From positions 40,720 through 104,719 of IMG/VR virus record IMGVR_UViG_3300046332_000238: a stretch of DNA of 64,000 bases; one strand, 5' to 3'. Numbering within the stretch: the first letter of the stretch is position 1; every line of letters starts with the position of its first letter. This DNA is from a virus. Below the pieces are notes generated by a model. It was not told the origin of the DNA. It made no database searches and worked only from the letters and a program-made list of their open reading frames with translations. The position numbers and the translations under genes are program-made. Shown piece by piece: positions 21,855-27,898 of this stretch.

Positions 21855-23924
21855 ATGACAATAACATCATCAAATGTTTCATTAGATTCTATTCAAACTG
21901 AATTTGGAGGAACCAATCCAATTGACATAACCGAATATTATGCCGGTGGATTATATGTACTGCCCGGAACTACAGGAACAAATGGTCCAATACCAAGTTC
22001 TGGGCAAATTGGTTTGTCACAGTTTATAGGAACAGCTCAACCTGGTGTGACATGGACATACCAAGATGATTTGTCGAAAATAGGAACCATATGGGGACAA
22101 ACTGAACAAGTACTTGATATTGATTACGGTACTGTATTTTGTGCTGTTGGTGATTCAGGTAAAGTTGCTACTAGTACTGATGGTGTTACATGGACATATC
22201 AAGATGGATTAAGATCAACATCATGGGGTTCATCGGATGCCGTTAATGCCATTGCGTGGAACGGTACTGTATTTTGTGCTGTTGGTGATTCAGGTAAAGT
22301 TGCTACTAGTACTGATGGTGTTACATGGACATATCAAGATGGATTAAGATCAACATCATGGGGCAGTACCGTCACAGTAAATGATATTGTATGGAATGGA
22401 AACATATTCTGTGTTGTTGGATCATCCACACATGTTGCTACCAGTCCTGATGGTGTTACATGGACGTATCAATCAGGTTTAACTTCCGTAGCCAGTGGAT
22501 GGACAACACAACCAGTGCATGCCATTGCATGGAACGGTACTGTATTTTGTGTTGGTGCAGAACTTGGACATATTGCTACTAGTACTGATGGTGTTACATG
22601 GACAAATCAAAATGGACTATTGTCCACAGGATGGGGTTCAGGTACTGCGGTTTTTGCTATCACATGGAATGGAACCATATTTTGTGTTGGTGGTGCTTCC
22701 GGTAAAATAGCAACCAGCACTGATGGAGTTACATGGACAAATAGAACCAGTTTGTCTGGAACAGGATGGGGATCAGTAGATTCTGTAAGATCAATTACCT
22801 GGAATGGAACCATATTTTGTGTTGGTGGTGATAATGGCAAAATAGCAACAGGAAATTCAACAGGATCGACTTGGACATATCGTTCTGGTCTAAAATCAAC
22901 CTTCTGGTATGATAATGTTGTAAATTCTGTTTTATGGAATGGCACCAAATTCTGTGCTGTTGGTGGTGTGGCTAGAGTTGCTACCAGTACAGACGGTATT
23001 ACATGGACATATCAAGACGGATTAGCTAAATTCACAACAGTATTTGCTAATACCATAAAAGATTGTGTATGGAACGGATCCAAATTTTGTATTGTTGGAG
23101 AAACCAATCATGTTGCAACAAGTGATGATGGTGTTACATGGACCTTCCAATCTGGACTCATCACAACAATGGGTGGAATAGCAAATATCTTTAATGCCAT
23201 TGCGTGGAACGGTACTGTATTTTGTGCTGTTGGTGATTCAGGTAAAGTTGCTACTAGTCCTGATGGTGTTACATGGACAAATAGAACCAGTTTGTCCGGA
23301 ACAGGATATGGCACAGATAATTGTAATGATATTGTTTGGAACGGTACAAAATTTGTCGTTGTTGGTGGTGGAGGTAAAGTAGGCAATAGTACCGATGGCA
23401 TCTCATGGACTTATCAGGGTCAATTAAGAACAACCACATGGAATAATTCTATATGTAATGCCATTACATGGAACGGTACAAAATTTGTTGTTGTGGGTGA
23501 TGGAGGAAATGTTGCAACGGGTACAGATGGTGCTACATGGACATACCAAGGGGGTTTAAAAACGACCACATGGACTACTGGCGCAGTTTATTCAATCACA
23601 TACAATTCATCAATATTTGTAATAGGTGGTGGTGCTGGAAATCTTGCTACCAGTCCTGATGGTGTTACATGGACGGATCAGAGCGGTTTAAATGCAACAG
23701 GATGGGGTGTTAGCACTGTTTGGTCAATCACATGGACGGGTAGATTATTTGTTGCTGTTGGTGACTCAGGTAAAGTTGCTACCAGTACGGATGGTGTTAC
23801 ATGGACGTATCGAACAACATTAAGATCAACTGCATGGAGTACATCAACTGTTAACACGATTGTGTTGACGAATAATAAATTACTCATCGGTGGTTTGTTA
23901 GGCAAAGTTGCTACTTCTCCTTAA
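21855..23924 (+). CDS. virion protein with two seven-bladed beta-propellers' worth of repeats
   Basis: 689 residues. N-terminal ~60 residues end in PSSGQIGLSQFIGTAQP, an attachment phrase used by many phage structural proteins. The rest is about 14 repeats of roughly 42-50 residues, each with a strand like (C/V)AVGDSGKVATSTDGVTWT and a strand like WNGTVFC. Fourteen blades equal two seven-bladed propellers. The turn STDGVTW resembles the Asp-box of sialidases but is one residue shorter. Likely a glycan- or surface-binding adhesin on the particle. It follows a late promoter. Confidence 0.75.
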   Translation: MTITSSNVSLDSIQTEFGGTNPIDITEYYAGGLYVLPGTTGTNGPIPSSGQIGLSQFIGTAQPGVTWTYQDDLSKIGTIWGQTEQVLDIDYGTVFCAVGDSGKVATSTDGVTWTYQDGLRSTSWGSSDAVNAIAWNGTVFCAVGDSGKVATSTDGVTWTYQDGLRSTSWGSTVTVNDIVWNGNIFCVVGSSTHVATSPDGVTWTYQSGLTSVASGWTTQPVHAIAWNGTVFCVGAELGHIATSTDGVTWTNQNGLLSTGWGSGTAVFAITWNGTIFCVGGASGKIATSTDGVTWTNRTSLSGTGWGSVDSVRSITWNGTIFCVGGDNGKIATGNSTGSTWTYRSGLKSTFWYDNVVNSVLWNGTKFCAVGGVARVATSTDGITWTYQDGLAKFTTVFANTIKDCVWNGSKFCIVGETNHVATSDDGVTWTFQSGLITTMGGIANIFNAIAWNGTVFCAVGDSGKVATSPDGVTWTNRTSLSGTGYGTDNCNDIVWNGTKFVVVGGGGKVGNSTDGISWTYQGQLRTTTWNNSICNAITWNGTKFVVVGDGGNVATGTDGATWTYQGGLKTTTWTTGAVYSITYNSSIFVIGGGAGNLATSPDGVTWTDQSGLNATGWGVSTVWSITWTGRLFVAVGDSGKVATSTDGVTWTYRTTLRSTAWSTSTVNTIVLTNNKLLIGGLLGKVATSP
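22049..23920 (+). repeat. tandem coding repeat (beta-propeller blades)
   Basis: About 14 units of 125-150 bp. Several are almost identical at DNA level, for instance the blocks coding DSGKVATSTDGVTWTYQDGL at about 22150 and 22275. Near-identity of neighbouring units implies recent duplication or gene conversion. Confidence 0.85.
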
Positions 23925-23945
23925 AATAAAAGAAATGAATATACT

Positions 23946-24605
23946 ATGTTTAATTATTGCCCACCTAAAGACTTGCAAGACCTGAAGTCACAAACCTTCC
24001 CTGATGGTAAAAGATATTATACATTGGAAGATGGCACTAAGTTGCCATCTGTTACCACTGTGCTTGGTGCCAAAAAGAAAGAGGGTATTCTTGCATGGCG
24101 TAAACGTGTGGGTGAAGAAGAAGCCAATCGTATCTCCAGACAGGCCACATCACGCGGTACGAACGTTCATACAATTTGTGAACACTATCTCAATAACAAA
24201 CCAGGTTTCTCTAAGGGCATCATGCCTGACGCTGTGGAGATGTTTAAGAGTATTCGACCAACACTAGATAAGATTAACAACATTCATTACCAAGAAGTTG
24301 CATTGTGGTCTAAGCAATTAGGTCTTGCTGGTCGTGTAGACTGTATTGGTGAATATGATGGTGTGTTATCTTCTATCGACTTCAAGACCTCCAAGAAAAT
24401 TAAGAAACGTGAAGATATTCTGGATTACTTTTGGCAGACTACAGCATATGCGTTGATGTATGAGGAACTGGTTGGTGTTCCCATTCATCAGTTGGTTGTT
24501 ATCATGGCAGTGGAGAACGAACAACCATTGGTATTCATTGAGAAAACTTCAGATCACATCCAAGGTTTGGTTGATGCAATTGCATATTACCGGAAGAATG
24601 CTTGA
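23946..24605 (+). CDS. PD-(D/E)xK exonuclease (RecB/Cas4-like)
   Basis: 219 residues. SVTTVLGAKKKEGILAWRK and SRGTNVHTICEHYL (motif I His/Glu region) precede the catalytic set GLAGRVDCIGEYDG (D) and SIDFKTSKK (D-x-K), with WQTTAYALMYEEL providing the QxxxY helix. This is the layout of RecB-family nucleases and mitochondrial MGME1-like enzymes, common in exo-T-even phages where it likely processes DNA in recombination or degrades host DNA. Its TGA overlaps the -35 of the tmRNA promoter. Confidence 0.85.
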   Translation: MFNYCPPKDLQDLKSQTFPDGKRYYTLEDGTKLPSVTTVLGAKKKEGILAWRKRVGEEEANRISRQATSRGTNVHTICEHYLNNKPGFSKGIMPDAVEMFKSIRPTLDKINNIHYQEVALWSKQLGLAGRVDCIGEYDGVLSSIDFKTSKKIKKREDILDYFWQTTAYALMYEELVGVPIHQLVVIMAVENEQPLVFIEKTSDHIQGLVDAIAYYRKNA

Positions 24606-24630
24606 CAAAGTAAAATAAATAGAGTATAAT
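24602..24630 (+). promoter_or_regulatory. consensus sigma70 promoter of the tmRNA gene
   Basis: TTGACA (24602-24607), 17-bp spacer, TATAAT (24625-24630): a perfect match in sequence and spacing. An AATAAATA late-promoter-like element (24614-24621) lies within the spacer. Expected start is near 24637, just before the acceptor piece. Confidence 0.85.
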
Positions 24631-24636
24631 GTAAGT

Positions 24637-24980
24637 TAGTAAAATGGTAGTACAACTTAGTAATTGAAAGGGTGGCGACACGCCGGGGCGGTACCGGCCC
24701 GGTCCACCATAAGGAATTTATGAACTTGAAATGGTATCAAATATTATTATGCTTAGCTGTTCCAATAAACTATTTTTATTGGTTGGTGTTACATAGATTT
24801 TTTATGATGGGCCGGAAATAGTTTCGACCGACATTTAAGTATATTATTAAGCTACTCGACACAGAGAGTCGTAAAAAGTAAAAACTAGTAAATGCAAACG
24901 ATAACTCGTTCCGCCAAGTAGCCTAAAAACTACTAGCTGAGGTTTCGCAAGGTGTCCTTATAATCAAATCACCTTGCAAG
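24637..24980 (+). ncRNA. ssrA: circularly permuted (two-piece) tmRNA
   Basis: Acceptor piece first: T-arm GCCGG/CCGGC (24682-24698, loop GGCGGTA), acceptor strand CCGGTCC (24699-24705), then A and CCA (24707-24709). After a 99-nt spacer comes the coding piece, starting GGGCCGG at 24809. GGGCCGG pairs with CCGGTCC over 7 bp and contains the G3-U pair that marks an alanine-charged tmRNA. The 5' conserved GTTTCGAC follows. ATTATTAAG (24843-24851) pairs with CTTAGTAAT (24656-24664) as helix 2. Tag reading frame 24894-24926 encodes ANDNSFRQVA then TAA. A hairpin GCAAGGTG/CACCTTGC (24947-24977) closes the coding piece. It would rescue stalled ribosomes. Exact ends are approximate. The T-loop is not the usual TTCRA type. 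Confidence 0.9.
24720..24821 (+). CDS. 33-residue hydrophobic peptide inside the tmRNA spacer
   Basis: ATG at 24720 has AAGGA at 24711-24715 directly after the tmRNA CCA. The product is hydrophobic (YQILLCLAVPINYFYWLVL) with basic ends. Its stop TAG (24819-24821) lies within the first bases of the mature coding piece, so translation and tmRNA processing would compete. It may be a real membrane microprotein or chance; only the SD and hydrophobic pattern support it. Confidence 0.4.
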   Translation: MNLKWYQILLCLAVPINYFYWLVLHRFFMMGRK

Positions 24981-24997
24981 AATCATGATTTTCTGCA

Positions 24998-25052
24998 TTG
25001 ACTTTTAAAGTTATTTTGATATATAATATGAGTTATGTCATTTCGACATAAC
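24998..25052 (+). promoter_or_regulatory. promoter and 5' UTR hairpin of pqqA
   Basis: TTGACT (24998-25003), 18-bp spacer, TATAAT (25022-25027). The predicted transcript starts near 25033 with an 8-bp hairpin GTTATGTC (25032-25039), loop ATTTC, GACATAAC (25045-25052), followed by the SD AGGAG at 25058-25062. A hairpin at the extreme 5' end would stabilise this very short mRNA. Confidence 0.7.
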
Positions 25053-25068
25053 AACACAGGAGAATTAT

Positions 25069-25143
25069 ATGAATTGGACTACACCAGCAGCAATTGATCT
25101 ACGTTTTGGTTTCGAAATTACACTTTATATCGCAAATCGTTGA
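25069..25143 (+). CDS. pqqA: PqqA, precursor peptide of pyrroloquinoline quinone
   Basis: 24 codons, ATG at 25069 with AGGAG 6 bases upstream, TGA at 25141. The peptide contains WTTPAAIDLRFGFEIT followed by LYIANR. It has every feature of PqqA: W-x-x-P-x-x-x-DLR-x-G-x-E-x-T-x-Y-x-(S/A)NR, with Glu16 and Tyr20 spaced E-x-x-x-Y. In the known pathway these two residues are cross-linked by PqqE and excised to become PQQ, the cofactor of methanol and glucose dehydrogenases. No pqqB-E is in this window, so the host must supply the enzymes. It has its own promoter, SD and hairpin leader. Confidence 0.93.
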   Translation: MNWTTPAAIDLRFGFEITLYIANR

Positions 25144-25145
25144 TA

Positions 25146-25153
25146 CATAAATA
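25146..25153 (+). promoter_or_regulatory. T4-type late promoter (CATAAATA)
   Basis: CATAAATA two bases after the pqqA stop and 63 bp before the virion-type gene at 25216. Matches the NATAAATA pattern repeated before other structural genes here. Confidence 0.65.
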
Positions 25154-25215
25154 ATATTATGAGTTAGAGTTCTCACTAAAAACTCAATCACACACATACA
25201 CAGTTAGGATTTAAA

Positions 25216-25500
25216 ATGTCACAACCCATGTCTCCGTTCCAGATAAGGATGGAATTGTTGAAGATGGCCAAAGAATTATTGGTCGATGACTTCAACACAA
25301 AAAAAGATGTAATTCAAGAAGTCTGGCAAACTCAAGTGGAATCTGCAAAAATTGCAGGTGCAACATCACCTCCACATCCTACATTGCCACCATATCCCAC
25401 AGAAGAAGAAATTGTAAAGAAAGCAGAAGCTCTCAATCAATTTGTTTCTCAAACCACTCCATCACCAGAAATAAAGATCACGAAGAAATCTAATTCGTAA
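25216..25500 (+). CDS. small virion-associated protein of T4-type phages
   Basis: 94 residues. SPFQIRMELLKMAKELLVDD opens a helical N-terminal half, and PPHPTLPPYPTEEEIVKKAE (Pro-rich joint then helix) and LNQFVSQ follow. This layout recurs in exo-T-even phages next to structural genes and is usually called hypothetical. Late promoter upstream, SD AGGATT weak. Confidence 0.7.
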   Translation: MSQPMSPFQIRMELLKMAKELLVDDFNTKKDVIQEVWQTQVESAKIAGATSPPHPTLPPYPTEEEIVKKAEALNQFVSQTTPSPEIKITKKSNS

Positions 25501-25541
25501 TTGGAGAAAAAGAGTCTAACGTATTTTCGTTAGTCTCCAAT
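25500..25541 (+). other. 5' UTR stem-loop before the lysin gene
   Basis: ATTGGAG (25500-25506) pairs with CTCCAAT (25535-25541). Inside, CTAACG (25516-25521), loop TATTTT, CGTTAG (25528-25533). It begins at the stop codon of the 25216 gene and ends 4 nt before the lysin SD (25546-25551). Lacking a T-run, it looks more like an mRNA processing or translation control hairpin than a terminator. Confidence 0.6.
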
Positions 25542-25555
25542 CAACAAGGAGAAGT

Positions 25556-26050
25556 ATGATGAGAATAATCTTATCCAAAGCTTTGGCCATTGCATTATTG
25601 GTCACATTAATACCACTACATTCACAAGAGCAACCACTACCTACAACCAAACAAGTTTCAATGGCCATTCAGCAAGAGATCAATTGTTTATCTGAAACAA
25701 TATATTATGAAGCTGGTAATGAATCTTATGAAGGTAAGTTAGCTGTTGCTGCTGTGGTAATAAACAGGACAAAATCTAAACTGTTTCCATCAAGTATATG
25801 TTCTGTTGTTTATCAAAAAACAGGAAATATATATCAATTTTCTTGGGTGGGAACAAAAAAATATGTCAAAAATATATATTCTTGGGAAGAATCTCAGATG
25901 GTGGCAAAAAAAGCCTTTACAGAATCCAATATACACCATACGATACAGAAATCAAATGCATTATTTTATCACAATACATCCGTTGATCCAAAGTGGAAAT
26001 TAAAATTCATTGTAAAAATAGGAAATCATTTATTTTATTCCAAAACTTGA
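25556..26050 (+). CDS. SleB-type cell wall hydrolase (probable endolysin)
   Basis: 164 residues; an ATG at 25559 gives better SD spacing. N-terminal hydrophobic segment ALAIALLVTLIPLHSQ is a signal or SAR-type anchor, so export could be holin-independent. The catalytic part matches the SleB/CwlJ hydrolase family: CLSETIYYEAGNESYEGKLA (Glu catalytic), VAAVVINRTKSKLFPSSIC, SVVYQKTGNIYQFSW and a C-terminal HNTSVDPKW. Such enzymes cut peptidoglycan glycan strands. Its end overlaps a truncated endonuclease gene on the other strand. Confidence 0.85.
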   Translation: MMRIILSKALAIALLVTLIPLHSQEQPLPTTKQVSMAIQQEINCLSETIYYEAGNESYEGKLAVAAVVINRTKSKLFPSSICSVVYQKTGNIYQFSWVGTKKYVKNIYSWEESQMVAKKAFTESNIHHTIQKSNALFYHNTSVDPKWKLKFIVKIGNHLFYSKT

Positions 26051-26199
26051 CAATACCAACCTTTATAAATTTTTGAACTAACTGATCCGTGATATCCAGA
26101 AACAACTTTTTTTACAGTAGAAGAACCTATATAAAACATAGGTAATTTATTACCTGAATATATAGTTAAATATGTACAGAAAATATTTGTACTTGACAT
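26035..26199 (-). pseudogene. truncated GIY-YIG homing endonuclease
   Basis: Minus-strand ATG at 26199, preceded by AAGGA, encodes 54 residues: TYLTIYSGNKLPMFYIGSST and VVSGYHGSVSSKIYKGWY, then a stop. This is the N-terminal half of a GIY-YIG nuclease domain of another subfamily than the gene at 13363; the catalytic Glu and all DNA-binding parts are gone. Its leader (26200-26272) is nearly the same as that of the 13363 gene. The truncation point falls in the lysin gene end, so the gene was probably cut by a deletion. Confidence 0.75.
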
Positions 26200-26221
26200 A
26201 GCTGTGTCCTTGTGTTATGAT
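26193..26221 (+). promoter_or_regulatory. sigma70-type promoter upstream of gp33
   Basis: TTGACA (26193-26198), 17-bp spacer, TATGAT (26216-26221). The sequence is a copy of the 14016 promoter, including the near-palindrome GACATAGCTGTGTC. Reads toward gp33 at 26305. Confidence 0.6.
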
Positions 26222-26231
26222 TTGACATAGA

Positions 26232-26272
26232 GTAGGTGGGTATTACAGTACCGTGACCTACACCTATTTATA
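26232..26272 (-). promoter_or_regulatory. late promoter plus leader hairpin of the truncated endonuclease (copy 2)
   Basis: Minus strand: TATAAATA (26272-26265), 3 nt, hairpin 26261-26232. Outer stem GTAGGT/ACCTAC, CAC opposite C, inner stem GGTA/TACC, hexaloop CTGTAA. Every stem change relative to copy 1 keeps pairing. Confidence 0.75.
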
Positions 26273-26304
26273 TAACAAATTTAAACTATAATGTGAAAAT
26301 CATA

Positions 26305-26526
26305 ATGCCTACAAAGAATGAGATTAGTGAATTTAGTGATACGATTGAAGAAATAACCAGTCAATTAAAGTGTACTCGATTGGATGCAATACTTCATCAT
26401 TGTGAACAGACAGGTATGGAACTTGATGTGGCATCAACGTTGATTTCTTCTTCATTGAAATGTAAGATCGAAGAAGAATCACAAGAACTGAACCTGTTGA
26501 AGAAGAAATCTAGACTGATGTTTTAA
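26305..26526 (+). CDS. 33: late transcription coactivator gp33
   Basis: 73 residues (a GTG at 26293 could extend it by 4). The helical core EISEFSDTIEEITSQLKCTR, DAILHHCEQTGMELDVASTL, SSSLKCKIEEESQELNLLKK matches the gp33 family: a helix with DAI-x-x-(H/Y)CE, then LI-x-x-x-LK-x-KI-x-x-E, then LN. In T4, gp33 bridges RNA polymerase and the sliding clamp at late promoters. Position directly before gp59 and gp32 matches the T4 order 33-59-32. Flanked on both sides by minus-strand endonuclease genes. Confidence 0.78.
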   Translation: MPTKNEISEFSDTIEEITSQLKCTRLDAILHHCEQTGMELDVASTLISSSLKCKIEEESQELNLLKKKSRLMF

Positions 26527-27118
26527 AATCTGAATTTTGTTTTAGTTGTTTGCTTATCCAAGATGCACTTTTATTGTAATAAGAAGCAGCTTCACCACAT
26601 GAATTGAATGTACCATCAGGAGTTATTATTTTTTTATGCAAATAATTAGAATCTCGACTTCTGGCAGATTTTGACATGACTTTACGGCTTTCATCTGTGT
26701 GTTTTCGGCCATACATTGGATGGTTGGTTTTATCACAATAACGTTTTTTTGCTTGAGATGAAATATTATTGTTGTGTTCTGTGGAGTAACAATTTGTTTT
26801 ACCTTTATTCCATGGTGCGAATCCAATGCGTCCTTCACCACCAGTGGTTGAATTGTATCCAGATTTAAAAGAATTATATTCAGTTATAAAATGAGATTCC
26901 ATAACATTTAATGTATAATCGAGGTCTTTTGATTGATATAAAAGGTACCATTCGAAATTTTCCCAACCATGTTTACAAATTGCACGATAAAATTTAAAAT
27001 TATATTTTTTATATTTGGCTTTGTGTGAATTTTTTCTTGCTGGCCATTTAGAATCAAAACCAATATATACTTTGTTATTGATTTTATTGACACATTTGTA
27101 AATTGAATAAATAGACAT
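26510..27118 (-). CDS. GIY-YIG homing endonuclease
   Basis: 202 residues. SIYSIYKCVNKINNKVYIGF (GIY-YIG core), WPARKNSHKAKYKKYNFKFY, KHGWENFEWYLLYQSKDLDY, catalytic region NVMESHFITEYNSFKSGYNS, then NUMOD3-type MYGRKHTDESRKVMSKSAR and a C-terminal helix-turn-helix (NUMOD1-like) TFNSCGEAASYYNKSASW. Start has AGGAG upstream. It is a sister of the 13363 gene. Its 3' end overlaps gp33 by 17 nt, an insertion signature. Confidence 0.88.
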   Translation of the reverse strand: MSIYSIYKCVNKINNKVYIGFDSKWPARKNSHKAKYKKYNFKFYRAICKHGWENFEWYLLYQSKDLDYTLNVMESHFITEYNSFKSGYNSTTGGEGRIGFAPWNKGKTNCYSTEHNNNISSQAKKRYCDKTNHPMYGRKHTDESRKVMSKSARSRDSNYLHKKIITPDGTFNSCGEAASYYNKSASWISKQLKQNSDFKTSV

Positions 27119-27143
27119 GCTGGCATTCTCCTAAAATGTTAGA

Positions 27144-27183
27144 GTATGTGCGGATTGCAGTCCGGCGACATACAATTATTTAG
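27144..27183 (-). promoter_or_regulatory. leader hairpin of the homing endonuclease (copy 3) with weak late promoter
   Basis: Minus strand: CTAAATA (27183-27177), 3 nt, hairpin 27173-27144. Outer stem GTATGT/ACATAC, CGC opposite C, inner stem CGGA/TCCG, hexaloop CTGCAA. All ten stem pairs are kept although most stem bases differ from copies 1 and 2. Confidence 0.7.
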
Positions 27184-27191
27184 GCACATAT

Positions 27192-27797
27192 ATGACAGAA
27201 ACCACTGGGTTTGAAGCTTTTTGTTTATTCCACAGTTTAAAATTGCACTTTACTGGTGATTATGATTATGTGAAATACCATGGTAAGACTAATGTTTCTA
27301 AAGACACCTTTGCAAACAGGAAAGACAAGTACACTTTCTACAAATTGTCACGCAAATATAATCTAGAGAATTTAAAAGACTTCTATATTGCAAACTTTTT
27401 GGAGAAAGATGTAAGTTGGATCGGTGATATCTCCAGTGTTGAAGGTGAAGAAAACCTCAAGAAGTGGCAGAAGCGTAGTCAGAGTCTATCATATAGATTC
27501 GAACAGGACGTTCTTGGTGTATTAAACAATATCAATTCACCTAATGAGATGTTGGTTGTGAATGATGGACAACATCCACTTCTATTGAATGAGGTAATGC
27601 AAGGAACTATTGCCATAGAAACACTGGTGATAATGAATGATATTATGAACTTCTTTCCTATGTGGAATAAGAAAATCAATGATACGATTATCTGGCCTGC
27701 ATTTAAGAAGAAGTGTGAAAAGTACCTGCCGTTCTTACACTATGATAAGAACAAATTTAAAGGTATATTAAAAGAATGTCTGGCAGAGTACGCCTAA
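27192..27797 (+). CDS. 59: gp59-like replicative helicase loader
   Basis: 201 residues. The start GFEAFCLFHSLKLHF, KYHGKTNVSKDTFANRKDKY and FYKLSRKYNLENLKDFYIAN is the conserved face of T4 gp59, which loads gp41 helicase on forked DNA coated by gp32. Length is close to T4 gp59 (217). It sits between gp33 and gp32 as in T4. No promoter is obvious directly upstream, so it may depend on read-through from 26193. Confidence 0.88.
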   Translation: MTETTGFEAFCLFHSLKLHFTGDYDYVKYHGKTNVSKDTFANRKDKYTFYKLSRKYNLENLKDFYIANFLEKDVSWIGDISSVEGEENLKKWQKRSQSLSYRFEQDVLGVLNNINSPNEMLVVNDGQHPLLLNEVMQGTIAIETLVIMNDIMNFFPMWNKKINDTIIWPAFKKKCEKYLPFLHYDKNKFKGILKECLAEYA

Positions 27798-27802
27798 ATA
27801 TG

Positions 27803-27831
27803 TTGACACAGGTGAATGCTTGTGTTATACT
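27803..27831 (+). promoter_or_regulatory. promoter of gp32
   Basis: TTGACA (27803-27808), 17-bp spacer, TATACT (27826-27831), 67 bp before the gp32 ATG. The leader ends AAAGGCAACAAATT before ATG. Confidence 0.75.
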
Positions 27832-27898
27832 AGTAGTTGATTATGCAATATGTGAAATAATCCGTTTTATATTCCGTTAATACGAAAGGCAACAAATT

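Noticed and set aside
22607-22948. Minus-strand ORFs across the propeller gene
   Set aside because: Repeated VTPSVLVAI-type peptides are only the reverse strand of the blade repeat.
25500-25541. Stem-loop before the lysin gene as a terminator
   Set aside because: No T-run follows and the SD of the lysin gene is 4 nt downstream, so termination there would cut off the lysin.
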